From assembly GCA_903813345.2 (NCBI GenBank), contig CAIIXF020000003.1, positions 21,840,931-21,904,930 on the forward strand: 64,000 bases of DNA, read 5' to 3'. The stretch is from Owenia fusiformis (Eukaryota > Annelida > Polychaeta > Sabellida > Oweniidae). Under the pieces are notes generated by a model, which was not told the DNA's origin, searched no databases, and worked only from the letters and a program-made list of their open reading frames with translations. Each line of letters opens with the position of its first letter. Within the stretch, counting starts at the first letter, position 1. This document shows positions 45,701-56,090 of the stretch, in pieces. A program made the translations under genes and the position numbers.

Positions 45701-47333
45701 CATTCTTTGCTACTAAAAAAACTTGAATCTTATGGAATTGGCCCAAGTATTCTATCACGTTTAGCATCATATCTCTTTAAAAGACAAGCAAAAGTTATCC
45801 TTGATGGTCAAGAGTCTGTTTTGAGCGATAAGGATTATATAAATGCTGGTGTTCCACAAGGCTCTATTCTTGGACCACTACTCTTCCTGATATATATAAA
45901 TGATCTCCCTGAAACCTTATCCAGCAAATGCTATATTTATGCAGATGACACATCTCTATACCAACCATATTCCAAATCAAATCTCATTGAAAGTAACACA
46001 ATTTTACAATCTGATCTTAATTCAATTTTCCAATGGTCCCAGACATGGAAAATGAACTTCAAGGCCTCTAAAAGCAAAGACATAATTTTCTCAAATCCAA
46101 GGAAATGTGAATATAACGTTCCTGACCTCAAAATTGGTAATGATGTTCTACCTCGAGTTGATCATCATAAACATTTAGGCCTCATACTAGACAAACACCT
46201 AACGTTTGACCAACACATCACAGACCTCACCAAAAGGATCGATAAACTATAAAACCCACTTAAATCTCTAAGCAACAAATTAAATGGAAAACACCTGGAA
46301 TTAATCTTCAAATCTTACATACTTCCAATTTTCGACTATTGCGATATTCTTTATGGTTGTGCAAATATAAGTAAATCAAAATCCATTGATCAATTATACT
46401 ACAAAGCAGCCTGCATTTGCTCAGGTGTACTACATGGAACATCTTCAACAAAAGTCCTTAACTGCTTAAATTGGCCAAAGCTATCTGATAGAAGACAAAT
46501 GCATAGACTTTTCCTAAATTAATGTACCGAGCTTATAACAATAAACTTCCATCCTACGTTTTGAGCATTTTTAATCAATATCGTAGAAATCTTCCATCAA
46601 TAACTCGAAGAAGTCGTGACTACCAAATTCCAATCAAAACCTCAACATTTTCAAATAGATCATGCGTATTTAAATCCATCATTGACTGGGAGTCTCTCCC
46701 ACCCGAAATTAAAGAATCACCAAATCTAAATATTTTTAAATCGAATGTAAAGAAAAAATTAATGACTACTTATATCATTAATTCCTCTGAGATCTCCTTG
46801 ACAAGGAGCCAAGAAATTTCTCTGAACAAGGTGCGCTGTGATCTGATCTTCCAGTCCCATTTTTACGCCCACAATTTTACTTAAATGTACCATCCCCTAC
46901 ATGCAAATTTGGGTATAGCAATGAAACATCCATTCATGTCATGTTCTCTTGTAACCTTAGATCACAATATCTTAAAGATTTAGAGGATGCACTTACTCTT
47001 CTAAATTTTAATTACCCAGCATTTAAAAACCAGCAAGACAAATTATCATTGTTTTTGTATGGAGACAGAAGTCTGCCAAAAGAAGTTAATATTGAACTTT
47101 TAAGGCTCATCTCAGCTTTTATTCAAAGGTGTGCAAGCGTGTAAGTATTTCTTCCACCACCAACTGTATCATTTTGTACACAATAATTCTTTTGTTTATT
47201 ACAAATCCATTGTCATACTTTCTTTTTTAAATCTTGTTATTATTCAATTGTGGCTTATAATGCTCCATTGCAAAGCCGCAACATGTGTATGTAATAATTC
47301 TATTTTACTATGAAATAAATCACATATAAAAAA
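45701..47333 (+). mobile_element. 5'-truncated, decayed non-LTR retrotransposon with 10-bp target duplication
   Basis: The exact direct repeat AAGATACACT (45691-45700 and 47334-47343) flanks 1.63 kb that starts inside a reverse transcriptase domain (LLLKKLESYGIGPS) and includes GVPQGSILGPLLFLIYINDL and YADDTSL. An in-frame stop near 46250 and a frameshift near 46520 break it. The 3' part has further fragments (46522-46884). It ends in an A-rich tail with AATAAA at 47314-47319. The RT motifs fit the Jockey/CR1/L2-like group; the clade is not resolved. Truncation at the 5' end, the tail and the target duplication show target-primed insertion, 12 bp after the TRP stop codon. Confidence 0.92.
45707..46884 (+). 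pseudogene. Reverse transcriptase fragment, disrupted
   Basis: Two consecutive open stretches (45707-46252 and 46522-46884), with a bridging in-frame segment after a stop, encode the RT palm/thumb region: GVPQGSILGP, YADDTSL, then ILDKHLTFDQHI and ILPIFDYCD. The thumb-side 'SYILPIFDYCDILYG' and the following 'MYRAYNNKLPSYVLSIF' are standard for this retrotransposon type. The stop at 46250 and the frameshift make it non-functional. Confidence 0.9.
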
Positions 47334-47529
47334 AAGATACACTAGCATGCATGAACATCTCATATTTCTGTGTAGTCTTACTCTTGTTTAACCAATGTAT
47401 TCTTTGGCCTCCCAAGGTTTGACGAACTGGTATATATTGCCACCCTTATTCACATCCACCAAGTATTTTATGGACCTGAACATGTTCAGTTACGAAAATG
47501 TGGCAAACTTCGTCCTAGGTTCCAATACA

Positions 47530-47830
47530 CCAAGATGAAGGGAACCCCAGAGCTTTAGCGATGACAGACATATTACGTCTCTTGCGTACCACCTTCGTTT
47601 GCACAAATTCTAACCAGTTAGTGTTTTGAATATAAGACGTCGTTGTGATGTTTCAATCGATGTAAGCACAGTCCTTACATATTTCTTTATCTTGATGTGA
47701 AATACATGTAACAGGCTATGATATTGGTTAACAAACCTGAAATAAACATAATATTATTCGAAGCGTTATCAGAAAATGTTGAATCCGCCATTTTTACCCC
47801 ACTGATTGGAGTTCGAGGGGGATATAGGAA
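47530..47830 (+). repeat. Dispersed repeat family A, copy 3
   Basis: 'gggaaccccagagctttagcgatgacagacatattacgtctcttgc' in part, then 'tatcttgatgtgaaat', 'gctatgatattggttaaca' and 'aataatattattcgaagcgt', closely matching 14500-14740. It ends with a GTCC-rich run (47833-47853). Confidence 0.75.
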
Positions 47831-47869
47831 AGCCGTCCGTCGGTCCGTCCGTCTACCCAGGCAATAACT

Positions 47870-48470
47870 CAAATACCGATGGACGGATTTGATTCAAATT
47901 GTATGGGCTATTGCCTTATGGGTGTAGGACCTCTGCTCGAGGTGGAATTTTCAATATGGACGCTCGATTCAAAATAGCCGCCATTTTCGTAAAAAATGTA
48001 ATCTATTATAACTTAATATCTAGTGGACGGATTTGGTTCCAATTTTATATGCTGATGCTTTCTTTCAAGGCTGACGCCTAGGGACACAGTTGCTCTGTTC
48101 GAGAACACTTTTTCAAGATGGCGGATGAATTTCAAAATGGCTGCCATTTTATCGTTAAAAACGAAATAATTTATAACCAAAAAACCAGTGAATGGATTTA
48201 GTTCAAATTTTATATGCTGAAGCCAAGGGACACTGATGCTCTGTTCGAGAATCAATTTTCATAATGGCATTTGAATTTCAAATTGGCCGCCACTTTTCCC
48301 CCAGAAAGCTAATCTTTCATTACTCAAGTTCCAGTAAACGGATTTTGTTCAAAATTTATATCCTGATGCCTAGGGACATAGTAGCCCTGTTCGAGAAAGT
48401 GTTTTCAAGATGGCAGCTGAATTTCAAAATGTCTGCCATTTTTTGTAAAAAACCTTATTGTATTGTATTG
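47870..48470 (+). repeat. Degenerate tandem repeat, unit about 150 bp, family B (opposite orientation to 16440-17260)
   Basis: Units keyed on 'gcctagggacacagttgctctgttcgagaa' in diverged form at about 48067, 48223 and 48366. Each contains 'aagatggc(g/a)g(a/c)tgaatttcaaaatgg' and 'cagtgaatggatttagttcaa'. The reverse complement of the RIPK1-like intron array gives the same phrases. Confidence 0.8.
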
Positions 48471-48590
48471 TATTTTGTTTACCACCAATGAAGGTGAGCA
48501 ATACCTCTTGAGTGTATCCCGTATATATACGGTCGTAATTTACGTAATCAACCTGGAGGATAGACCCAGAAACCCCTCCTTGAATGGAAT

Positions 48591-49031
48591 GGAAGCCCGA
48601 AACGAAAGAAAAACTGATAATGTAAATGGATATGTACCTTAACTCTATTCTCTATATTTCAGGAAATTTTCAATTAAATCTTTCTATTACAATAGGTCAA
48701 ACATTGAAATGATTTTGACTTTCGAGACTCATAACTTTGTAAAACCTGGAGAAACAAATCAATTTTTTGTTGTAGACAAGTTAGCAAATTCATGTGTCTA
48801 TTTACAGTCCATATTTGAGAGCAATTGAATTGATGGATACTTTCTAATATGACTTTTAACCATTTTCCATTGGATTACATGGGTTCTGTCATTTTTTAAT
48901 TTTCGTCAAATGACATCAATTTTTGACACATTGTAACGGAAATATTGAAATTAAAATTTTCTGAAATATAGAAATAAGAGTCAACGTGCATATCCATTTA
49001 CATTATCAGTTTTTCTTTCGTTCCAGGCTTT
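48591..49031. mobile_element. MITE-like element with about 90-bp inverted ends
   Basis: 'cgaaagaaaaactgataatg' near the left end is repeated in reverse complement near 49020 ('cattatcagtttttctttcg'). The arms continue inward for about 90 bp to 'ctatatttcag'. Total about 440 bp, no coding capacity, target duplication unclear. Confidence 0.75.
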
Positions 49032-50023
49032 GAAAATAAGAGTTCAAACAGACATGGGGTTTAACATGTAAACCTTTGAGGAAAATGATTGGTCCTTAAG
49101 ATTTTTTGAGGAGTATATGTATCACTGAAAACCGGCTAATAACTATCAATGGCATATTACACAATGATGTGCAGTCTAAGTAACGGACTCAATAAATAAT
49201 GTAATCAAACGATTGTTTATGTGAAAAAACTACATGCACTTGTATAGGGCGATTTATATGTACAGGTTTCCGCTTCGATTTTATATGCACTAGCAATCTA
49301 CCAGTTCGAGTTGGCCACCAAGGGTCACAACAGCCCCAACGTGGCAGGAGGCCCAATAAAATGCTAAATACCTGTATATTGATCCTTTGACCTTGACTAA
49401 TTCTTGAATTGAGGTGAACATGTCCAATGGCCTCAAAATGCCAAATACCTAGATACGACCTTGCTATACATTGGCTCATAAACATTGACTTTGACCACAG
49501 GTCACCTAATTATTCTTCAAGTGCCTTAAAACGTCAAATCTGACATTGAGATGACCTTGACCAATAGACATTGACCTTGACAGACGGAGAGACGGACACT
49601 CTTCACTTGTAGCCTAATGTGGATTATCAATGCACTACACTTCGCATTCGTTACACTTAGCTTCTTCAAAGAAGTCTTCTGCAGCAAGGGTAGCATTGGC
49701 AAAACATCCCTAATTCACGTCTCCATGCAAGTCAATGGGCAAAATGGCAAACGTCTTATTTTTTATTTTGAGTTATGGATAGTTTTACCCTGCGTGCAGA
49801 GTCTAGTTAAACTACAAGACGAAGCTCTCTTTTAAGAAGTAAAGTCAAACGAATGCAAAGGGTAGGATAGTTTTGACCCAACTGCTGGCTAGGTTTTATT
49901 TACCACGGAACAAATACCTTTGCACTGGTATGCCCATTTCCACGAGATAATACACGTGAAAGAAAAGAGGAACTATATCTTTAAATGTCATCAAAAAGGC
50001 CATTTCGCACTACCTTTGTTATA
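49032..50023. other. Non-coding, with several TGACCTTGAC motifs
   Basis: No gene seen. Between 49384 and 49585 the motif TGACCTTGAC, an extended nuclear-receptor half-site (SF-1/ERR type), occurs about three times within a repeat-like segment that ends in a 'gacggagagacggac' run. Confidence 0.35.
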
Positions 50024-50229
50024 AATGTACCGTATGACAGCAGTGAAAATGAAATCGTTGGATATTGAATGATAGATGTCATCAATGTACCGTATGGCAG
50101 CAGTGAAAATGAAATGGTTGAATATTGAATGAAAGATGTCATCAATGTATCGGATGGCAGCAGTGAAAATGAAATTGTTGAATATTGAATGATAGATGTC
50201 ATCAATGTACCGTATGACAGCAGTGAAAA
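50024..50229. repeat. 60-bp tandem repeat, about 3.4 copies
   Basis: The unit starts 'aatgtaccgtatgacagcag' and continues 'tgaaaatgaaat.gttg.atattgaatgatagatgtcatc'. The copies line up exactly every 60 bases and differ at only a few positions. It is open on the minus strand only because 60 is divisible by three. Confidence 0.9.
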
Positions 50230-51990
50230 GTAATGAAAATATTTTATATTCAATGAGATAGATAATAGATGCCACCTTTGACTCTCCTATTATGATGATT
50301 TCTCATCGAAAATGTTTTGTGTAAATAAGTTATAATTTTTACATTAGGACATAAACGATGTTGATAATTCACATTCCTAAAAACATATTGTCAACGTGGC
50401 ATATCCCTTGAATCAGTTATGATATTTACATAATAAGGCCTTCGGTATAATACAGTTGTAATTATACCATATATTACCCCTGCCACATACTTTATAACGT
50501 CCTTTCTTTTATTTTAGAGTTCTGGGCTCCATGGGTACAAAGAGATTTCATCCATTGTACCACGCTCGGATAAAACCCTGACATTGAAGTTACATCCCCC
50601 TCGCTCTGCTGCCCCTTGTTTTATATAAGGTGAACAGCTCAGTTTCATGGGAACAATAAAGTTACATCCCTTGTATATATCATGAACACAATATCTCTCG
50701 TATATCTAACATAAACAAAAATAAATTGAGAGTAAACAAAGTGGCATCCTAGAATAAACGCCATGTTGGGCCAATATTACACAACCAGCTCATCTAAAGC
50801 CCTTACATATTAGACGCATATTTAAAGGGCTTGTTTCTTAATTCCGCAACATACATTGTTTATCTATTTCTTGTCCTTTCGGGATGTTTTTTTTTTATTT
50901 GAGTCGTCATTATTTGTCTTTTTATGAAGATAAAAATTAAGTAATGATTTGATACAAACTTGAGCAAAATATTAACCTGTACGGGGATCTCTGACGTCTG
51001 TCTCGTCTTTTACCAAATTATATATTGTCGTGGCAATCACCATTTAAACTTAAAAGAGGAAAAGGAATATGATATCAATAAAGTAAATGTGATTACAAAT
51101 AAAGTTCATATTCCATATTGTACAGATATATAAAAATGTCAATCACTTCATTCATAATTGTTAGAAAAGTTATAAGAAATGCGCATGATGTGAAATTTAC
51201 ATTTTGGGTATCTACAATCAGATATCACATGATCATAGATGATTTCAGAAAATAGAAGCGCAGGTTGATCCAAGCCAGAACTTGCCAATTAAAGCATTAT
51301 CTATCTGTTAATTGTTTAATGAGACATATCCCGTTAAATATACTATGACAAATACAGGTTCACCAAGAAATATAAACCATGGGAACGTCAGAAATCAGGG
51401 CTAGAGCGAAGTGAATATTCCTTATGAATTCCTTTATACTGTAGTTTTAGGGACAGTCTTTTGTTTGCAATATATATGACGACCTTCGTGTCGAGTTTAA
51501 ATTCAAGTGCCCAAGAAAAATTTAATTTGAAATACAACTTTTGACTTATGCACTCAAAAAGGCCTTAAGTTAAGAAAATGGGGTTTAATATGTAAAAAAA
51601 CGCAAATAATTTTAATGTGGACATATGGGTTTGCATACCCCTTCTCAATGAACTAATACTAAAATGTGGTGATATCTTGCAAAATAAAGAATATTCACGA
51701 GTAGACATTGGAACTGACAAGAGGAGGGGGATGTGCAAACTGATATAATAATCATGAACATTTCTCATGTAAAGTAAATTGATGAGTGGAGTTATTCAAA
51801 GGTCAGAAAGTCTTTATGTAAGTCTAAACTCAACGAGATTTATATAGTAAAAAATGTTTGATCATAACTTAAAAGACAAAGTTACAAATTGAACCCAGAT
51901 CTTAGCAATAAATTAATCGTCATCTGTTCATGATCTAAATTTGCACTCAATTATTTGCCTGCCTATTCCTCGTGTAACATTTCTTAATTT
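50230..51990. other. Non-coding, nothing recognised
   Basis: AT-rich with short unconserved frames. No repeat or gene was recognised. Confidence 0.4.
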
Positions 51991-51993
51991 CTT

Positions 51994-52235
51994 TTGTCAT
52001 CATGAAACATTGCTGGTCATCTTTAAACATTCCTGGTCATCACGAACTATTCTTGGTCATCATGAACCATTCTAGGTCATCATGAATTATTCTTGGTCAT
52101 TATGAACCATTCCTTGTCATCATGAAAGATTTCTTTGTCATCATGAAAAATTCTGGTCCCATCCTGAAAAACTTCTAGTCATCATGAAAGATTCTTGGTC
52201 ATCATGGAAGATTCTTTAAATGGTCAACATGAAGT
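51994..52235. repeat. 20-bp degenerate tandem repeat, about 12 copies
   Basis: Units of the form 'gtcatcatgaaccattcttg' repeat with substitutions across about 240 bp. Confidence 0.8.
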
Positions 52236-53540
52236 GTCATGTATATCCCTAGTTATTATTGGTCTTCAAGACATATTCCCTGGTATTATGCAACTTAATT
52301 GGTCATTCTGGAACATTTGGGTACATGTTCATTAATGACCTTTCAGAGCATTTTAGTGTAAAATGGAGGAAAGTAAAACGGTTGCCAATCCTTGCAATCA
52401 TTGTATTACCATTGCAATGTTTTTACTTATTGAATATATCACTTAGTTTTGTCGGTTGAGAACTCTAGCAATCGAGGTTCATTAATTTGTGATCCACTCG
52501 ACTCGTTTATGACTCTGTGTGTCAATTACACTAATTGTCCGAGAGATCTATTAATAATTATACTATGTACACGCTATTAATGAAATGAATTGTCTTTTTT
52601 GTCTTCTCTCTGATCTGATATTTTATGTGAGTTTTAATCATTAAAATATAACTTAAATATTGTTTTATCACCTTTATACTTCATATTTGATTGCTGGATG
52701 TGTTTGTACATCGCCCGAATTACGGAGTAACAGCTTGTGTTTTGACCACTTTTTGCCTCATAATGCCCGATATGCGGTTAGCAAATTCAAACAGTATATT
52801 AATATATATTATTTTAATTGCGGCTTAATGCTTTTATGTACTTGAAAGAATTAGACGAGACTCAATCTTGATTTTTCAGAACAGACGTTTCTGTCACTTT
52901 TGTCAAGTTTTTAAGATGTATACTAATATTTGCCGATACTCCTTCCAACCCTGCTTCTCCACAAAATAGCTTGGTAATATTTTCATGTATGTTTACCTTA
53001 ATTACTTTGGACAAATTGGATGTTTCTTAAAACTGTCTAATTGGTCTTGGTGAACCTTTTGAGGGGAGTGAAAGAATGCATAGACAAATTAAATTTTTCC
53101 TTACGAAGTCCCATACAGTTATACTGTATTTAATTCCCAAATTAACAATAAGCTAATTATATTTTTTGCAGGAAACTGAAGCGATTTGTTTACAGCTACA
53201 GTTATGCCAGAGAATTCCACAACAACACCCCTACCAAACAAGATGTGGATAGGCTAACCCTTGAATAAACTGTCCCTTGTTAACCGCATTCAATTCAAGC
53301 AATTGCTTTAATCAGTCTACGGAGAAAGGAATACAGTGAAGAAACGCATCATATTAACAATTTGTTAGGAAAACCAGAAGTTATGTCCATTTCTTTTACA
53401 TTTCAGGGAGAAATAGAGGGAAATATGCATGAGCAGTTGATATTAATAGCATATGTGTATTTGGAATCTGCAACTTGCACCTGTTTGAATTTGTTGAAAA
53501 TGCCATCGTCGAGGGGTGGTAATAACATAAGCATAGTCAG
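52236..53540. other. Non-coding, with one doubtful terminal exon
   Basis: No confident gene. A possible terminal exon (53170-53268) is listed separately. Confidence 0.35.
53170..53268 (+). CDS. Possible short terminal exon, unassigned
   Basis: After an acceptor-like TATTTTTTGCAG, a frame reads KLKRFVYSYSYAREFHNN then TPTKQDVDRLTLE and stops. The composition is protein-like, but I recognise no family and no partner exon, so this may be chance. Confidence 0.2.
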   Translation, partial: RKLKRFVYSYSYAREFHNNTPTKQDVDRLTLE

Positions 53541-55300
53541 TGAGACAAATTGGACAAGATTTCTCACAGTGTGGTTCCTTTCCCTGCTTTGGGTGGGACA
53601 AATTGGGCAAGAATTCACACAGAGTGTGGTTCCTTTCCCTGCTTTGGGTGGGACAAATTGAGCAAGAATTCACACAGCGTGTGGTTCCTTTCCCTCCTTT
53701 GGGTGGGACAAATTGGGCAAGAATTCTCACAGAGTGTGGTTCCTTTCCCTGCTTTGGGTGGGACAAATTGGGCAAGAATTCTCACAGAGTGTGGTTCCTT
53801 TCCCTGCTTCGGGGTTGGACACATTGGGCAAGATTTCTCACAGAGCGTGGCTCCTTTTCCTACTTTGGGTGGGACAAATTGGGCAAGAATTCTCACAGAG
53901 TGTGGTCCTTTCCCTACGTTTGGGTGGGACAAATTGGGCAAGAATTCTCACAGAGCGTGGTTCCTTTCCCTGCTTTGGGTTGGACACATTGGGCAAGAAT
54001 TCTCACAGAGTGTAGTTCCTTTCCCTGCTTTGGGTTGGACACATTGGGCAAGAATTCTCACAGAGTGTAGTTCCTTTCCCTGCTTTGGGTTGGACACATT
54101 GGGCAAGAATTCTCACAGAGTGTGGTCCTTTCCCTACGTTTGGGTGGGACAAATTGGGCAAGAATTCTCACAGAGCGTGGTTCCTTTCCCTGCTTTGGGT
54201 TGGACACATTGGGCAAGAATTCTCACAGAGTGTAGTTCCTTTCCCTGCTTTGGGTTGGACACATTGGGCAAAAATTCTCACAGAGTGTAGTTCCTTTCCC
54301 TGCTTTGGGTTGGACACATTGGGCAAGAATTCTCACAGAGTGTAGTTCCTTTCCCTGCTGTGGGTTGGACACATTGGGCAAGAATTCTCACAGAGTGTGG
54401 TCCTTTCCCTATGTTTGGGTGGGACAAATTGGGCAAGAATTCTCACAGAGCGTGGTTCCATTCCCTGCTTTGGGTTGGACACATTGGGCAAGAATTCTCA
54501 CAGAGTGTAGTTCCTTTCCCTGCTTTGGGTTGGACACATTGGGCAAGAATTCTCACAGAGTGTAGTTCCTTTCCCTGCTTTGGATTGGACACATTGGGCA
54601 AGAATTCTCACAGAGTGTAGTTCCTTTCCCTGCTTTGGGTTGGACACATTGGGCAAGAATTCTCACAGAGTGTAGTTCCTTTCCCTGCTTTGGGTTGGAC
54701 ACATTGGGCAAGAATTCTCACAGAGTGTGGTTCCTTTCCCTGCTTTGGGTTGGACACATTGGGCAAGAATTCTCACATAGTGTGGTTCCTTTCCCTGCTT
54801 TGGGTTGGACACATTGGGCAAGAATTCTCACAGAGTGTAGTTCCTTTCCCTGCTTTGGGTTGGACACATTGGGCAAGAATTCTCACAGAGTGTAGTTCCT
54901 TTCCCTGCTTTGGGTTGGACACATTGGGCAAGAATTCTCACAGAATGTAGTTCCTTTCCCTGCTTTGGGTTGGACACATTGGGCAAGAATTCTCACAGAG
55001 TGTAGTTCCTTTCCCTGCTTTGGGTTGGACACATTGGGCAAGAATTCTCACAGAGTATGGTTCCTTTCCCTGCTTTGGGTTGGACACATTGGGCAAGAAT
55101 TCTCACAGAGCGTGGCTCCTTTTCCTACTTTGGGTGGGACAAATTGGGCAAGAATTCTCACAGAGTGTAGTTCCTTTCCCTGCTTTGGGTTGGACACATT
55201 GGGCAAGAATTCTCACAGAGTGTAGTTCCTTTCCCTGCTTTGGGTTGGACACATTGGGCAAGAATTCTCACAGAGTATGGTTCCTTTCCCTGCTTTGGGT
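53541..55300 (+). repeat. 55-bp minisatellite, 32 copies
   Basis: 1,760 bp of a 55-bp unit ('gtggttcctttccctgcttt', 'gggttggacacattgggcaa', 'gaattctcacaga'). Two main variants alternate: GGGTGGGACAAATTGGG and GGGTTGGACACATTGGG. A third (TGTGGTCCTTTCCCTACGTTTGGG, one base lost and one gained so the unit stays 55) recurs near 53898, 54119 and 54395, four and five units apart, showing higher-order copying. Every unit has GAATTC. Open frames of up to 246 codons arise because the unit lacks stops and cycles frames (55 = 3x18+1); I do not read them as genes. Confidence 0.97.
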
Positions 55301-56090
55301 GATGTGGATGAAGTTTTGAAAATGAAAAATAAAATGCAGAGGCCGACAAAATAATGAGGGCTTTTCGAAAATGGGTCTAATATTTTGGGTGTTGATGGTT
55401 TTTGAAAAAATTGCCAATTTGTAAATTTTAGGTCCCTCTGTCGTGTTGTACAATGTTATGTTATCATAGAAATATAAACATAAACATGTTATCGATCGCA
55501 CTGTATGATACAATATTACATAATTGTATGATATAATGCTAATCATTGTATAATACATTACGTTATTGTATGATACAAAATCATGTTATTGTATGGTATT
55601 GTGCAATATTACGTTATTGTATAAGGCGTATTATATGATGTCATGTTATTGTACATTATTGATACTATTTGACGACACTGAACGGTATGAAACAATATAA
55701 TATTTATTACATTATACTATTTTAACAAGCTATTGTATGATACTATGATATGTTATTGCATGATACTATGTCATGTTATTGTATGGTATTGTACAATATT
55801 ACGTTATTGTTTAGCGTATTATATGATGTAATGTTATTGTATGATACTTTTTGACGACAATGTATGGAATGAAACAATGTAATATTTATTGCATGATACT
55901 ATTTTAAGCTATTATATTGCATGAAACAATGTCATGTTATTGTATTATATGGTACAATATTACGTTATTGTATACTCTGATGTTATGTTATTGCATGCTA
56001 CTATGTGTCGCCCCTGTTGAAACAATAGTTATTGCATTGTACGATGTTGAGCTGTTGTATAATACAATGTTTTGAAAAAACATGCTTCAT
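55301..56090. repeat. AT-rich degenerate simple repeat (TGTTATTGTATGATA type)
   Basis: Many imperfect copies of 'atgttattgtatgata' and 'caatattacgttattgtat' between about 55450 and 56070, directly after the minisatellite. A longer period of about 190 bp is suggested by the repeated 'gtatggtattgt(g/a)caatattacgttattgtat' blocks (about 55590 and 55780). Confidence 0.7.

Noticed and set aside
49384-49585. Cluster of TGACCTTGAC sites as an SF-1/ERR enhancer
   Set aside because: The motif is part of a dispersed repeat-like segment with similar TGACCT phrases elsewhere (32195-32215); the match is probably compositional.
49981-50275. Two overlapping minus-strand frames with repeated GTLMTSIIQYSTISFSLL-type units
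   Set aside because: This is the 60-bp tandem repeat read in frames that stay open because 60 is a multiple of three.
51994-55300. CRISPR-like spacing of direct repeats
   Set aside because: The repeats are contiguous without unique spacers and the window is eukaryotic.
53540-55349. Open frames of up to 246 codons in the 55-bp array
   Set aside because: They arise from a stop-free 55-bp unit cycling through the frames; several overlap on both strands. There is no start context, domain or splice signal.
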